From: Nilaparvata lugens
Taxonomy: Eukaryota; Arthropoda; Insecta; Hemiptera; Delphacidae
Reading direction: 5' to 3'
DNA length: 64,000 bases
NCBI RefSeq assembly: GCF_014356525.2
Contig: NC_052508.1
Location: 57,077,441 to 57,141,440, forward strand
The notes under the pieces were generated by a model, which was not told the DNA's origin, did not search any database, and saw only the letters and a program-made list of their open reading frames with translations. A program made the translations under genes and the position numbers. The number at the start of each line of letters is the position of its first letter. Position 1 is the first letter of the stretch. Positions 49,849 through 61,334 of this stretch are shown here, one piece after another.

Positions 49849-50938
49849 AATTCTATTTTCAAGGGTGATTTTCCACAATCAACTTGTGAACAATTTAAAC
49901 TATAATAGAATTCAAATAGGGAGAAATTTATTCCACTATTTTCATGGAATACACATCAACTTGTTTACGTGAAACTCACGTAATAAATAAAGCTAATTGA
50001 CATCTTCTTATAACATGGATTCGATAGCAATAAGTTATTCTCCCAAAAATATTCCCATCATTTTTCTCATATTGAGAATCATTAGATGCATTCAACAGCC
50101 TTCGTATTGATGAAGTCGTTAAATAGAGGCTCAATAAATGACGATAAACGATAATATTGTTCATTTTTGCCTGTTTATCACCTCGTTCAATAGTTGATTA
50201 AGATCTTTTATCATCACCTTATCAAGCGGTTGTACTTCCGTTGATGATAAGAAGATAGTGGATCAAATTCATCTTCAACTGTGCTGAAGATATTAACTTT
50301 ATTAGATATAAAACGATATGATATTATTGAGACATTCTAAAATGATATTGCTTATCAGAAACACAAGATAAACGAGAGAATATAAATTATGTCACTCATT
50401 AACACTAAGTGACAATCATTGCTAAACCTTTTTAATGTAGTAGGATGTAGAAGGACAAAATGTGAGAAGCACTGAGTAAACTAATATGAAAAGAAGCAGT
50501 TTCTTCAATATAATGTTGATAGCTTTACCTACCTTATTCAGATTGACAGTTTTGGTTAATTAAGACAATAATAGATCATATAAAATTGAAAACAAAGTGA
50601 AGTGACTGTAACTCACCAAATCTGTTTTACAATTATTGTTTACTCACCTGGACTTTGAACTTGATCATGAGACTATCAATCTATAGTGTCATGTATATTG
50701 TTCATCCACAGTCAGACATGGGCTGCTGCTTTGGGATCAGACTGAATTTCAACAGAACATCTCTGACATTTTTTATTCGATATGCTTTGTCACCATCCTC
50801 ATAGCAACACGAAAATATAACTTTGTGAAGGGATAATAACTCAGCCTGTAACACTATAATTGTTTTTCTATGGTGAATGCTATCTCAGGTCTATCACGAA
50901 GTTATATTTTCGTGTTATCTATCAACAGAAGAGATGAG
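49849..50938. other. Unassigned stretch
   Basis: AT-rich DNA without coding or repeat signals that I can support. Confidence 0.4.
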
Positions 50939-51117
50939 TTAAGCCCCGCACATACACATCGATTTTTGTTCGTGAGGTATTTTGCCGTCCTTATAGATAA
51001 GTTTAGACAGATGATTTCAAACAGAGGTGTTTGTTTAGTTCCGTTTAATCTGATAGAATTCATAAGCACGGCAAAATATCGTTGGAACAAAAATCGATGT
51101 GTGTGTACCGGGCTTAA
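50939..51117. mobile_element. 179-bp foldback MITE, family E copy 2
   Basis: Inverted ends TTAAGCCC…ACATCGATTTTTGTTC and GAACAAAAATCGATGTGTGT…GGGCTTAA enclose GCCGTCCTTATAGAT, which also occurs in copy 1 at 34983-35129. Frames on both strands (85 and 62 codons) are by-products of the palindrome. Confidence 0.75.
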
Positions 51118-51576
51118 TGATCAATAGTAGTGATGAGTATAGATAAAAAAATATGAAAATATCAGTTTTACAGTTGTTTAAGGTTGTTTTCAAGTTGTTT
51201 TATAGTTCAACGTTTAATGTTTCTCTCAACTACCACATTACAATTCGCTTAATAATTCTGATAGGAAAATTATTTTCCTGACACTGATTCTTTGATGATT
51301 GAATGTTGATTTGGTATGGGATAGAAATCCAATCAAAAAAATTAATGACGAGTGAGGTGACTTTTACATGAGTAAAGCAACTAATCAATTTCATCAAAAA
51401 ACAGGTTGTGACTTTGATTGGTACTGGTTAATGATAAGAATTCCTAAGACATGAAGCTTACAATAATTAGTTTCCAAATATGCAGCTGGAATAAATTGAA
51501 TGAAAAAGTCTACAGTATGAAATTTGTATCATGATGATGGTTATCTTTCCAATCATTATTTGAAAATGTATTACAT

Positions 51577-52127
51577 TGCGTACAGACTCATGCGCCACGA
51601 ATACGCGCATTTTACTTTTTATCAGCTGATTATAATATTTTTATTGTACTGTTTCTGTACAAATACAGATATACAGTATATAAGCTTTTATATGGTTGAT
51701 TGATGGAACCAAACACCTTAAAGAGATAGACCCACAATGCCTATGCCTTCCCAATGATAGCTCTTACTTGTAATTGAAGGCCGCCATTGGGGTATTTTAG
51801 CACGAGATATTATATCTATATATTTGTTATATTATAGATTACAAAGGCATTGATATGTAATAATCTTATAGGTTGCCCCCTCAATGGCCGATTTCAATTC
51901 CAAGTACGACACTAGCGCTGCATGTGAGTCTATGAATCTTTAAGGTCTTTGGATGGAACCAATCAAAAGTTGTAATATTCTTTTATAATATATATACACA
52001 CAAACGGAGAATGACTCCGGGTTCCAGCCATCAATAAGAAGCATCTATTTAATTTAATCATATATTTCATAGCATCAGCTGATGAAAAGTGGAATACCTG
52101 TGTTTGTGGCGCAAAAGTCTGCACGCA
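51577..52127. mobile_element. Family B MITE, copy 2, carrying a nested insertion
   Basis: The outer TIRs TGCGTACAGACTCATGCGCC and its inverse ending TCTGCACGCA match family B. The interior is interrupted by a 239-bp segment flanked by 11-bp direct repeats (see nested feature). Confidence 0.7.
51713..51951. mobile_element. Nested insertion inside family B copy 2
   Basis: It is flanked on both sides by GATGGAACCAA (51702-51712 and 51952-51962). Ends ACACCTTAAAGAGATAGAC and CTTTAAGGTCTTTG are partly inverted, as in a MITE. The direct repeat may be an 8-bp target duplication (GGAACCAA) extended by chance or by TIR sequence. Confidence 0.55.
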
Positions 52128-52656
52128 TCTTCAGATGCAACCAATTTACCAAGAATGCATGTATTCTAGGTACATTGGATGTAACTAAGGAATTTGTGTT
52201 CTACATAAAACCCTCTTGGTATTACCATTTAATTACGATCGGATGTAAGAACACGGGATAGTTGTTCCCTAAATGATTCCGGCAGCGATGGAAATCTATT
52301 ACAAGGTCTTTAATTACGACCGAAGAACTCTGAGTGGAAAACTTCACAAAACTTGAAACTTGAATGAATCAGAAATCAACTACTAGAGGAAAGTCTTGAT
52401 TTTGTGTAATGCGAATCACTTTACAACTTTATTCTACCTTCATTCAAGTTGGCAAATCGATGATTGCTGACTCGAATGCTAACATGTTTCTTTCTTGCCT
52501 CTCAATAATCATCGTCTAGAAATCGAACTTCATGGTTTAAAACTTTTCGCTGTTCATTTTCTGAACAATTTTCTGATAGTATATTTGAAATTACTTCTGA
52601 AAAGCCTCATATATAATTATGACAATTAGTAGTGTCTAACGATCGTTTATTCTTGA

Positions 52657-52800
52657 AGGCCTGGAAGAAGGAAAACATCCTGGTTGAAAAACCTGAGAGA
52701 GTGGTTCAACATTGACTCAACATCCCTTTTCCGAGCTGCAGTCAATAGAATCCAGATTGCATTGATGATCGCCAATTTCCGTCGCGGAGCTGGCATATAG
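52657..52800 (+). pseudogene. LINE reverse-transcriptase C-terminal fragment
   Basis: Forty-seven codons and a stop encode RPGRRKTSWLKNLREWFNID, then SLFRAAVNRIQIALMIANFR. This is the same C-terminal signature as 23435-23656 but better preserved. A TGA immediately precedes the fragment, so it is truncated. It lies about 400 bp past the 3' end of the BTB gene on the opposite strand. Confidence 0.8.
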
Positions 52801-53196
52801 AAGAAGTATGGGAAACATAAATATAATGATGAAGATAATAATACTATAAATTCTAAATAAATGTGCTTCTTGTAGAAGTGGGATTCATAAACTTCAACGA
52901 ACAAATATGATATTAACACAAGTTTATTCTTTTCATAAACATAACAACTTCCACTTTTGACGAGACAGCTTCGCTCCTAATACAGTAACTATATATTATC
53001 AACAGTATTTGCCATAGAAGACAATAAACATAAGATTATTGTATATGGGATTGGGAAACTATTTGATTCAATAGATAGATTGAATTACATTTTGCTAAAC
53101 TCTTTCAATTTGATTGAGATGAGATGAATCGAATCTTCATAATGCTACCACAGTAGTAGATTGAGTTCAGATACTGTAGTTTTCAGGCTCTCTCAA

Positions 53197-55599
53197 TCAC
53201 TCATCTAATGCCTCCAAGACAAATGAACCTTCAATCATAATTTCATCATTTTTTTTATCTATGAAGCATGATCTGTTGATTTTATCCCAGGGAATAACAG
53301 CTACAAAAATATCAAATCTGCCGGATCCACCCGAGAATTCACCCAATTCTTCATCGAATCCGAAACTGCACGTTGTTTCAAATACAAGATCGTCGTACTT
53401 CTTATCAATTGCTATCACTCTGAGCTTAGTTTTCAAAACAAACAAGTATTGCCCAGTAAATTCAACTGGAAGCAGCCTAAAACAGATGTTACCTTTGCAT
53501 TTGAATACGTTTATTTCAAATCCGCAATCGAATGATGAGAAACAATAGGCTTCACATGACCCGTAGCAACAATATGGTGTTGGAAACGATTCAGAACATA
53601 ATATTTTGAAATAATTTATGTGTTTAGACTTGATTGTTTTGAGTGCTGAGAAATCGCGTTCTTGCTGTGATAATGACAAGTTTGCTGGATACGGTGCTGA
53701 GCCAAGATTGATGACGTTGAGTCCAATGTTGAGCTTCTCCTCCTCTGTTAGCAACAATGACGACGCTGTAGCTTTTGCAAATTCATTTGCCTTCATTGTC
53801 AGAAAGCGTATGTGATTTTTAAGGTTGTTGAAGTTCGTTGCTATTTCCTTATCACTCAGTCTTAATCTTTTGGCTTCAGCAAGAGCCCATATTTCAAAGT
53901 AAGTGAATAGCTCAATTTCTGATTTCAACTTCAATTTTTGAAAACTCATTATTTTATCTATAGTATCCATATGAACGGATGAAAAGTGTTGACTCTCAAA
54001 AACATCTCCAGTTTCCTCCTGAATAATTTGGATACATTTTTCAACAATGTCTGGAATCTCTCTGTCTCTGCAATATTCATACAGCGATAATACTTCTGAA
54101 GGAGGAATTTCTTGGTCTTCGATATATTTGATACATTTTGCGCCAAGCTGGGGAATCCAGAATTTCCGTGAAGCAATGTAAGTAAAGCAGGCCTGCATTG
54201 CAGTTTTGAAATTGATACGACCAGTATAAATATAGTGTTTCATCCCTTCAAATCCATCGAGTTCCACGTCATTTATCTTGATTTTACAACCTTCTTCACG
54301 TTGTTTGTGGAACTGGTTTTGGAAAACTTTACTAGCCATGGAAAATATCAACTTATGTCCTTTCACTATATTCTGTTGAGGACCGACAATGAACTCACAA
54401 TCACATACAATACCACCGGATAGTAAAAATTTGAATTTATCTTGATCTAAAAAACTGTTTTCCTTTTCGAAGGATGAAAGTGATTCTTTCGACTCATTGC
54501 TGAAAGGTACTTTAAAATTCCGTTTCTGTGAACAGTGGGTATCAAAGTAGTCTGGCATTGGTATCGAATTGGGATCCATGATATTGAATAGAATGCTGAG
54601 CTTTTCTTCTTGTGAAAGCAACAAAGACTTAGCAGGTCCTGAAGTGAACTCCTCTCCATCCATTGACAAGAATCTGATGTGTTTTTTAAGGGAATTGAAA
54701 TATGAATACATTTGCTCTGCACTAATATCTAGACGTTCAGCTTCTGCTGTCGCCCACCTTTCTAAATGATAGAAAACTTCTTGCTCGGACTCTAGATGAA
54801 GTGATTCTAATCCTAGCAACATAAGAATAGTACCCGCATTGGCCGTTAAAAAATGATCGCTTTCTACTACTTCTCCAGTTTTTTCTTGAATGAGTATTCT
54901 GCATTTTTCTTCCAATTCTGGAATTTCATTAACAATACAATATTCATACAACTCCAGCACCTCAGATGGTAGAATCTCGATGTTTTCAATGTATTCGAGG
55001 CATTCTGAACTCAGTTGAGAGATAAGATATTTTCTCGCAGCCACATACGTTGAACTTGCCTGGAGAACTGATTTGAAATTGGCATGACCAGTATAAATGA
55101 AATGTTTCATTCCCAGAAAGCCATCGAGCTGCACGTCTTCTATTCTCACAATTGAATCTTCCTTGAGTTGACTGTAAAACATTGCATAGAAAACTTCACT
55201 CGCCATTGAAAATATCAATTTATGCCCTTCAACAATATTTTTTTGGGGACCAACTACGAATTTACAATCACTAGCGATGTCTCCTTTCAGTAAACGATAG
55301 AATCTTTCTTCAAATATCACACTGTCAGGATTATCCAATTCTTCAACTTGATACTCATCTGAGTCCTCATGATTGGAGACTTGACGTTCATTGGAGTCCT
55401 CACGATTGGAAACTTGACGTTCATTGGAGTCCTCACGATTGGAAACTTGACGTTCATTGGAATCCTCACAATTGGATACTTGACTTTCACTTGAGTCTCC
55501 ACAATTGGATTTTTGACGTTCGTTGTAGTCCTCACAAACAGATGAGGCTGTTCGCTCAACTGGTTTCATAACTACATGAAAATTCACAGGATCGGCCAT
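53197..55599 (-). CDS. BTB-BACK-BTB-BACK protein with MATH-like C-terminus (800 aa)
   Basis: Such proteins are commonly substrate adaptors for Cullin-3 ubiquitin ligases; that role is family inference. Numbering from the ATG at 55599 (A at -3): six 11-residue repeats at 19-84; BTB at about 96-205 (HKLIFSMASEVFYAMFYSQL); BACK-like helical region at about 206-322; a second BTB at about 384-492 (HKLIFSMASKVFQNQF); a second BACK at about 493-612; and a C-terminal beta-rich region at about 657-798 with IPWDKI and FIDKKNDEIMIEGSFVLE, resembling the end of MATH/TRAF domains. The two BTB-BACK halves are clear internal duplicates. The frame stays open upstream to about 55710 but without an ATG; an acceptor-like TTTGTTCACAG lies just 5', so an untranslated leader exon is possible. 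There are no introns in the coding sequence. A minus-strand AATAAA lies at 52923-52928. Confidence 0.88.
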   Translation of the reverse strand: MADPVNFHVVMKPVERTASSVCEDYNERQKSNCGDSSESQVSNCEDSNERQVSNREDSNERQVSNREDSNERQVSNHEDSDEYQVEELDNPDSVIFEERFYRLLKGDIASDCKFVVGPQKNIVEGHKLIFSMASEVFYAMFYSQLKEDSIVRIEDVQLDGFLGMKHFIYTGHANFKSVLQASSTYVAARKYLISQLSSECLEYIENIEILPSEVLELYEYCIVNEIPELEEKCRILIQEKTGEVVESDHFLTANAGTILMLLGLESLHLESEQEVFYHLERWATAEAERLDISAEQMYSYFNSLKKHIRFLSMDGEEFTSGPAKSLLLSQEEKLSILFNIMDPNSIPMPDYFDTHCSQKRNFKVPFSNESKESLSSFEKENSFLDQDKFKFLLSGGIVCDCEFIVGPQQNIVKGHKLIFSMASKVFQNQFHKQREEGCKIKINDVELDGFEGMKHYIYTGRINFKTAMQACFTYIASRKFWIPQLGAKCIKYIEDQEIPPSEVLSLYEYCRDREIPDIVEKCIQIIQEETGDVFESQHFSSVHMDTIDKIMSFQKLKLKSEIELFTYFEIWALAEAKRLRLSDKEIATNFNNLKNHIRFLTMKANEFAKATASSLLLTEEEKLNIGLNVINLGSAPYPANLSLSQQERDFSALKTIKSKHINYFKILCSESFPTPYCCYGSCEAYCFSSFDCGFEINVFKCKGNICFRLLPVEFTGQYLFVLKTKLRVIAIDKKYDDLVFETTCSFGFDEELGEFSGGSGRFDIFVAVIPWDKINRSCFIDKKNDEIMIEGSFVLEALDE
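55348..55545 (-). repeat. 33-bp coding minisatellite in the BTB gene
   Basis: Six 33-bp units encode an 11-residue repeat of form VSN-x-EDSNERQ. The central units (VSNREDSNERQ) are identical at protein level and the outer ones decayed. The tract is acidic and polar, probably disordered, N-terminal to the first BTB. Confidence 0.9.
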
Positions 55600-56129
55600 T
55601 CTGGTAGTCTCATCTGTGAACAAATTATGGAGTTTGTAGAGAGATGCACACTCATGAAATACAGAATAGTCTCGAAATACAATAAGCTTGTTATGTGAGG
55701 ATTTCTACTGTCTAGAATCTTTCAGAATATGTTCCATGAATATTCAAATATCGTATTCGGAAACTTGGAGAAATATTTTGCATTAAAAAATATACATTTG
55801 ATAAAATTAACTAACCATTCCTTTCAATGGAGATAATTTTTCTGTGGAGTTTGATCATTATGTCGATGTAAATTTACTTATACAGATTGTTCGGAAAATA
55901 TATCTTTGGATTCATAGTTAACTGAATGGATCAATTGATATTGATGGAGTGTGTATACGAATAGGTACTATTACTGAAAAGCAGGTACTAAAAAGCATAT
56001 TCTATTTGAATCTATGAATTTTAAGTGTCCAGAATCGACTCAATTGATTCCGAACAAGGTCTATGAAAACTTATCTCTAAAAACCTCGATTCCGATTCGA
56101 AATGAATAAACATACATGTGACCTATTAA
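55600..56129. other. Upstream flank of the BTB gene
   Basis: The 530-bp stretch between the BTB start codon and the composite palindrome must hold the BTB promoter. It is AT-rich; I see no clear TATA or TCAGT element that I can place with confidence. Confidence 0.4.
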
Positions 56130-56462
56130 GCTGTGTACAGACTTAATTCGCGCCACGAACACGCGCATTTCGCTTTCCATAAGCTCATTGACCGAAGCGA
56201 AGCTGAGGTCTTTCGACTCGATCGGCTTTTGTCTGTTTGTTTGTTTGTACCGCAGTTACAGCCGCAGTTATTGTCCGATTTAGATAGAATTTTGTATACA
56301 AGTTCTTCGAAACAAGGCGCAGAAACGTATGTGTAACGATTTTTGATAAGACTTCCGGTTTTTTTTTGTAATTTAAAAAACTGCAGACCTACCTCCTTCC
56401 AGAAAGTTACTTTTTCGTATCTAGCGCCGTTATCTTGCAAGATACAGCAATTTTTATTTTTT

Positions 56463-56774
56463 TCAAAATAAAAGATCATTGTATTCACAATACGTTAAAA
56501 GTAAATCTTGCTCAAAATTAATATAAGTGAAAAATTGGCTCTCATTTTTTAATAGAACTTGTGCCGCTCTAAAATGTGCTGTATTTATTAATTGTATAAA
56601 ACTACTCACTTGACTGAAACAATTTTTTCCCCTTTTCAACACGAAATTCCCCTGTTTCATAGTTTCTGAAAGACTATTACCTTTTGTTTTTTCTTTTATT
56701 ATGAGATCGGAAACCAAGTTGTGAGCATTTAACATTCTGCATAGCATAACAAGCCATAACATGAAAACCATCAT
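56463..56774 (-). other. 103-codon repeat-borne frame, copy 1
   Basis: It encodes the same 103-residue frame as 59014-59325 and 59847-60158, with a handful of differences (for example MMVFMLWLVML versus MMVSMLWLVML). It has an N-terminal hydrophobic stretch (MLWLVMLCRML), no known domain, and overlaps another frame (56126-56488). It is probably a decayed or non-coding portion of the outer element. Confidence 0.3.
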
Positions 56775-59013
56775 CAGCTACCTCCTGTCATTGACACCAA
56801 CAGACCCATCTTATTTAGAATCATTTTCTGTCTCACTATCGTCTAAATTGCCTACTGCATATTCCATTTTTCCGTCAGCTGACGGAATTGATCTTATAAT
56901 CAATTATTAAAAATCTGGTGTGGTACACTCACACAACTCTCCTTGCTCATAATTGAAACTACGATTAGACTTCTATATTATGTGTATATATAATTGTTTC
57001 CAGAAATATCTCGACTATGTGTTATTTTTATGAACTGCGCTACATACCTACCTCATGCACGAGAAGGAGGTTACTAAGTCCATTTCTCAAGGATGGGGTG
57101 GACCCCCCATTAGTTTCCCAGGAAGGAGACTCATGCCAGTTGATAGAGCTGATAAATAACTATACAGGGTATGAATTTGAAAAAAATTGGTCAAGTTATT
57201 TTCTAGAAAATCGTGAAAAACATGGTTTTTTTAGTAATTATCCGCCATTTTTCTCAAGAATATTACGGAGCTCCTGCAATTTTTCCCAGAAATGAGACTC
57301 ATGTCAGTTGATAGGGCTTATAGATAGCTAACCATGGTATGAATTTGAAAAAAATCGTTAGAGCCGTTTTCGAGAAAACCGTGAAAAACATGCTTTTTTT
57401 GTAATTATCCGTCATTTTTTCCGCCATTTTGAATTCAATTTTATTGAATTTCTTATTGTCGGATCTTCATGGTATAAGGACCTTGAGTTTAAAATTTGCG
57501 GAAAAAATTGCATTCAAAATGGCGGAAAAAATGACGGATATTACAAAAAAAGCATGTTTTTCACGGTTTTCTCGAAAATGGCTCTAACGATTTTCTTCAA
57601 ATTTATACCATGGTTAGCTATCTATAAGCCCTATCAACTGACATGAGTCTCATTTCTGGGAAAAATTGCAGGAGCTCCGTAATATTCTTGAGAAAAATGG
57701 CGGATAATTACTAAAAAACCATGTTTTTCACGATTTTCTAGAAAATAACTTGACCATTTTTTTCAAATTCATACCCTGTATAGTTATTTATCAGCTCTAT
57801 CAACTGGCATGAGTCTCCTTCCTGGGAAACTAATGGGGGGTCCACCCCATCCTTGAGAAATGGACTTACTAACCTCCTTCTCGTGCATGAGGTAGGTAGG
57901 TAGCGCAGTTCATAAAAATAACACATAGTCGAGATATTTCTGAAAACAATTATATATACACATAATATAGAAGTCTAATCGTAGTTTCAAATATGAGCAA
58001 GGAAAGTTGTGTGAGTGTACCACACCAGATTTTTAATAATTGATTATAAGATCAATTCCGTCAGCTGACGGAAAAATGAAATTATCCGCCATTTTTCTCA
58101 AGAATATTACGGAGCTCCTGCAATTTTTCCCAGAAATGAGACTCATGTCAGTTGATAGGGCTTATAGATAGCTAACCATGGTATGAATTTGAAAAAAATC
58201 GTTAGAGCCGTTTTCGAGAAAACCGTGAAAAACATGCTTTTTTTGTAATTATCCGTCATTTTTTCCGCCATTTTGAATTCAATTTTATTGAATTTCTTAT
58301 TGTCGGATCTTCATGGTATAAGGACCTTGAGTTTAAAATTTGCGGAAAAAATTGCATTCAAAATGGCGGAAAAAATGACGGATAATTACAAAAAAAGCAT
58401 GTTTTTCACGGTTTTCTCGAAAATGGCTCTAACGATTTTCTTCAAATTTATACCATGGTTAGCTATCTATAAGCCCTATCAACTGACATGAGTCTCATTT
58501 CTGGGAAAAATTGCAGGAGCTCCGTAATATTCTTGAGAAAAATGGCGGATAATTACTAAAAAACCATGTTTTTCACGATTTTCTAGAAAATAACTTGACC
58601 ATTTTTTTCAAATTCATACCCTGTATAGTTATTTATCAGCTCTATCAACTGGCATGAGTCTCCTTCCTGGGAAACTAATGGGGGGTCCACCCCATCCTTG
58701 AGAAATGGACTTACTAACCTCCTTCTCGTGCATGAGGTAGGTAGGTAGCGCAGTTCATAAAAATAACACATAGTCGAGATATTTCTGAAAACAATTATAT
58801 ATACACATAATATAGAAGTCTAATCGTAGTTTCAAATATGAGCAAGGAAAGTTGTGTGAGTGTACCACACCAGATTTTTAATAATTGATTATAAGATCAA
58901 TTCCGTCAGCTGACGGAAAAATGGAATATGCAGTAGGCAATTTAGACGATAGTGAGACAGAAAATGATTCTAAATAAGATGGGTCTGTTGGTGTCAATGA
59001 CAGGAGGTAGCTA

Positions 59014-59325
59014 ATGATGGTTTCCATGTTATGGCTTGTTATGCTATGCAGAATGTTAAATGCTCACAACTCGGTTTCCGATCTCATAATAAAAGAAAGA
59101 ACAAAAGCTAATAGTCTTTCAGAAACTATGAAACAGGGAAATTTCGTGTTAAAAAGGGGAAAAAATTGTTTCAGTCAAGTGAGTAGTTTTCTACAATTAA
59201 TAAATACAGCACATTTTAGAGCGGCACAAGTTCTATTAAAAAATGAGAGCCAATTTTTCACTTATATTCATTTTGAGCAAGATTTACTTTTAACGTATTG
59301 TGAATACAATGATCTTCTATTTTGA
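59014..59325 (+). other. 103-codon repeat-borne frame, copy 2
   Basis: It starts ATGATGG after a TAG in the same frame. A preceding short ATG frame (MEYAVGNLDDSETENDSK then stop) lies at 58918. Preservation of the frame in three copies may only reflect recent duplication. Confidence 0.3.
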
Positions 59326-59846
59326 AAAGAATAAAAATTGCTGTATCTTGCAAGATAACGGCGCTAGATACGAAAAAGTAACTTTCTGGAAGGAGGTTGG
59401 TCTGCAGTTTTTTAAATTACAAAAAAAACCGGAAGTCTTATCAAATTCATACCCTGTATAGTTATTTATCAGCTCTATCAACTGGCATGAGTCTCCTTCC
59501 TGGGAAACTAATGGGGGGTCCACCCCATCCTTGAGAAATGGACTTACTAACCTCCTTCTCGTGCATGAGGTAGGTAGGTAGCGCAGTTCATAAAAATAAC
59601 ACATAGTCGAGATATTTCTGAAAACAATTATATATACACATAATATAGAAGTCTAATCGTAGTTTCAAATATGAGCAAGGAAAGTTGTGTGAGTGTACCA
59701 CACCAGATTTTTAATAATTGATTATAAGATCAATTCCGTCAGCTGACGGAAAAATGGAATATGCAGTAGGCAATTTAGACGATAGTGAGACAGAAAATGA
59801 TTCTAAATAAGATGGGTCTGTTGGTGTCAATGACAGGAGGTAGCTA

Positions 59847-60158
59847 ATGATGGTTTCCATGTTATGGCTTGTTATGCTATGCAGAATGTTAAATGCTCAC
59901 AACTCGGTTTCCGATCTCATAATAAAAGAAAGAACAAAAGCTAATAGTCTTTCAGAAACTATGAAACAGGGAAATTTCGTGTTAAAAAGGGGAAAAAATT
60001 GTTTCAGTCAAGTGAGTAGTTTTCTACAATTAATAAATACAGCACATTTTAGAGCGGCACAAGTTCTATTAAAAAATGAGAGCCAATTTTTCACTTATAT
60101 TCATTTTGAGCAAGATTTACTCTTAACGTATTGTGAATACAATGATCTTCTATTTTGA
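59847..60158 (+). other. 103-codon repeat-borne frame, copy 3
   Basis: Protein identical to copy 2. A second overlapping frame continues at 60133-60414 (93 codons, beginning MNTMIFYFEKNKNCCILQ and ending in NKQTKADRVGQ), so a frameshifted longer product was possibly once encoded. No family was recognised. Confidence 0.3.
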
Positions 60159-60529
60159 AAAGAATAAAAATTGCTGTATCTTGCAAGATAACGGCGCTAG
60201 ATACGAAAAAGTAACTTTCTGGAAGGAGGTTGGTCTGCAGTTTTTTAAATTACAAAAAAAACCGGAAGTCTTATCAAAAATCGTTACACATACGTTTCTG
60301 CGCCTTGTTTCGAAGAACTTGTATACAAAATTCTATCTAAATCGGACAATAACTGCGGCTGTAACTGCGGTACAAACAAACAAACAGACAAAAGCCGATC
60401 GAGTCGGTCAATAAGCTTGGCATCAGCTGATGGAAAGCGAAATGCGCGTGTTCGTGGCGCGAATTAAGTCTGTACGCAGCTGGAGTTGCACTTCAGGAGT
60501 TGAGAAGTTTTCGATAGTAATCATGAACT

Positions 60530-60692
60530 AGCTGGAACAATAGTAGTGTGAAATATTTGACAATAGCTGGAACAGTAGTGTGAAATATTTGACAATAGCT
60601 GGAACAGTAGTGTGAAATATTTGACAATAGCTGGAACAGTAGTGTGAAATATTTGACAATAGCTAGAACAGTAGTGTGAAATATTTGATACA
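60530..60692. repeat. 32-bp minisatellite, five units
   Basis: Units begin AGCTGGAACAGTAGTGTGAA at 60530 (35 bp variant), 60565, 60597, 60629 and 60661. They are almost identical, and the array starts 50 bp outside the composite palindrome. Confidence 0.95.
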
Positions 60693-61334
60693 TAACCGAT
60701 AACATGTTGAGGTGCTTTACCGACAAGCATTCGCTAATGATAGTTGAACATACCTGGAAGAAGTGAGATCTATCGTTATGCATATTACTTATACTAGATT
60801 TATTTTGCAGGAATGAAAGGGAAATAACTATTTTCATACATTTCTCCCACTATCTAGTATTAGGATATCAGGAAGGAAATGTAGAATGTATTAAGAATTG
60901 AACTTTTAAATATACCTACATGAGATTTTTTGTACACATTTTGATATGTTGTACTTGAGCTGGAAGTGATTGCTGAAATCAGACGCTCGTTTTGTTCCAA
61001 CATTATCATTAGTCGAAATTTGATACCTAATAATTCTTGTCACGGATCTTTCAATACACATGCATAGTATAGCTCCTTTCGTCCTCAAAACGAATTCTCA
61101 GTTTACTTCACTTGGGCTTTAGTGGCTAAAGAGCAGTGCTCTACGTATCAACTATTACTTTTATCGTCACTTTATCACTCTATAGTGAATATTGTTTGAA
61201 ATTTTTGATTGTAAAAAATGGATCCTACATTAAATTCTACTAATTTGAACTATTTGAAGTATAATATCTCATTCAAAACACTCGCTTATGACCTACTCCA
61301 ATGGATTTACTGTCGAATGTATATTAAATATAGT
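60693..61334. other. Unassigned stretch
   Basis: AT-rich; no repeat copy, splice-bounded frame or recognised protein segment was seen. Confidence 0.4.

Larger units (their letters stand above)
56130..60480. mobile_element. 4.35-kb composite of nested palindromes bounded by family B ends
   Basis: The outer ends GCTGTGTACAGACTTAATTC and its inverse …GAATTAAGTCTGTACGCAGC match family B TIRs. The outer arms (56130-56885 and 59736-60480) are inverted copies. Between them lies a second palindrome of family A sequence (arms about 56872-57441 and 57505-58071), followed by two direct duplications: 57238-58071 repeated at about 58081-58916 (period 845) and 58903-59735 leading to 59736 onwards (period 833). 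Every junction carries the 14-bp palindrome CCGTCAGCTGACGG (56872, 58058, 58903, 59736). An assembly artefact is possible. Confidence 0.75.

Noticed and set aside
57738..59604. The recurring frame beginning MCYFYELRYLPTSCTRRRL as a transposon-encoded protein
   Set aside because: It is short, found in both orientations of family A, and broken by stops in copies at 9.8 and 13.7 kb; most likely non-coding repeat sequence.
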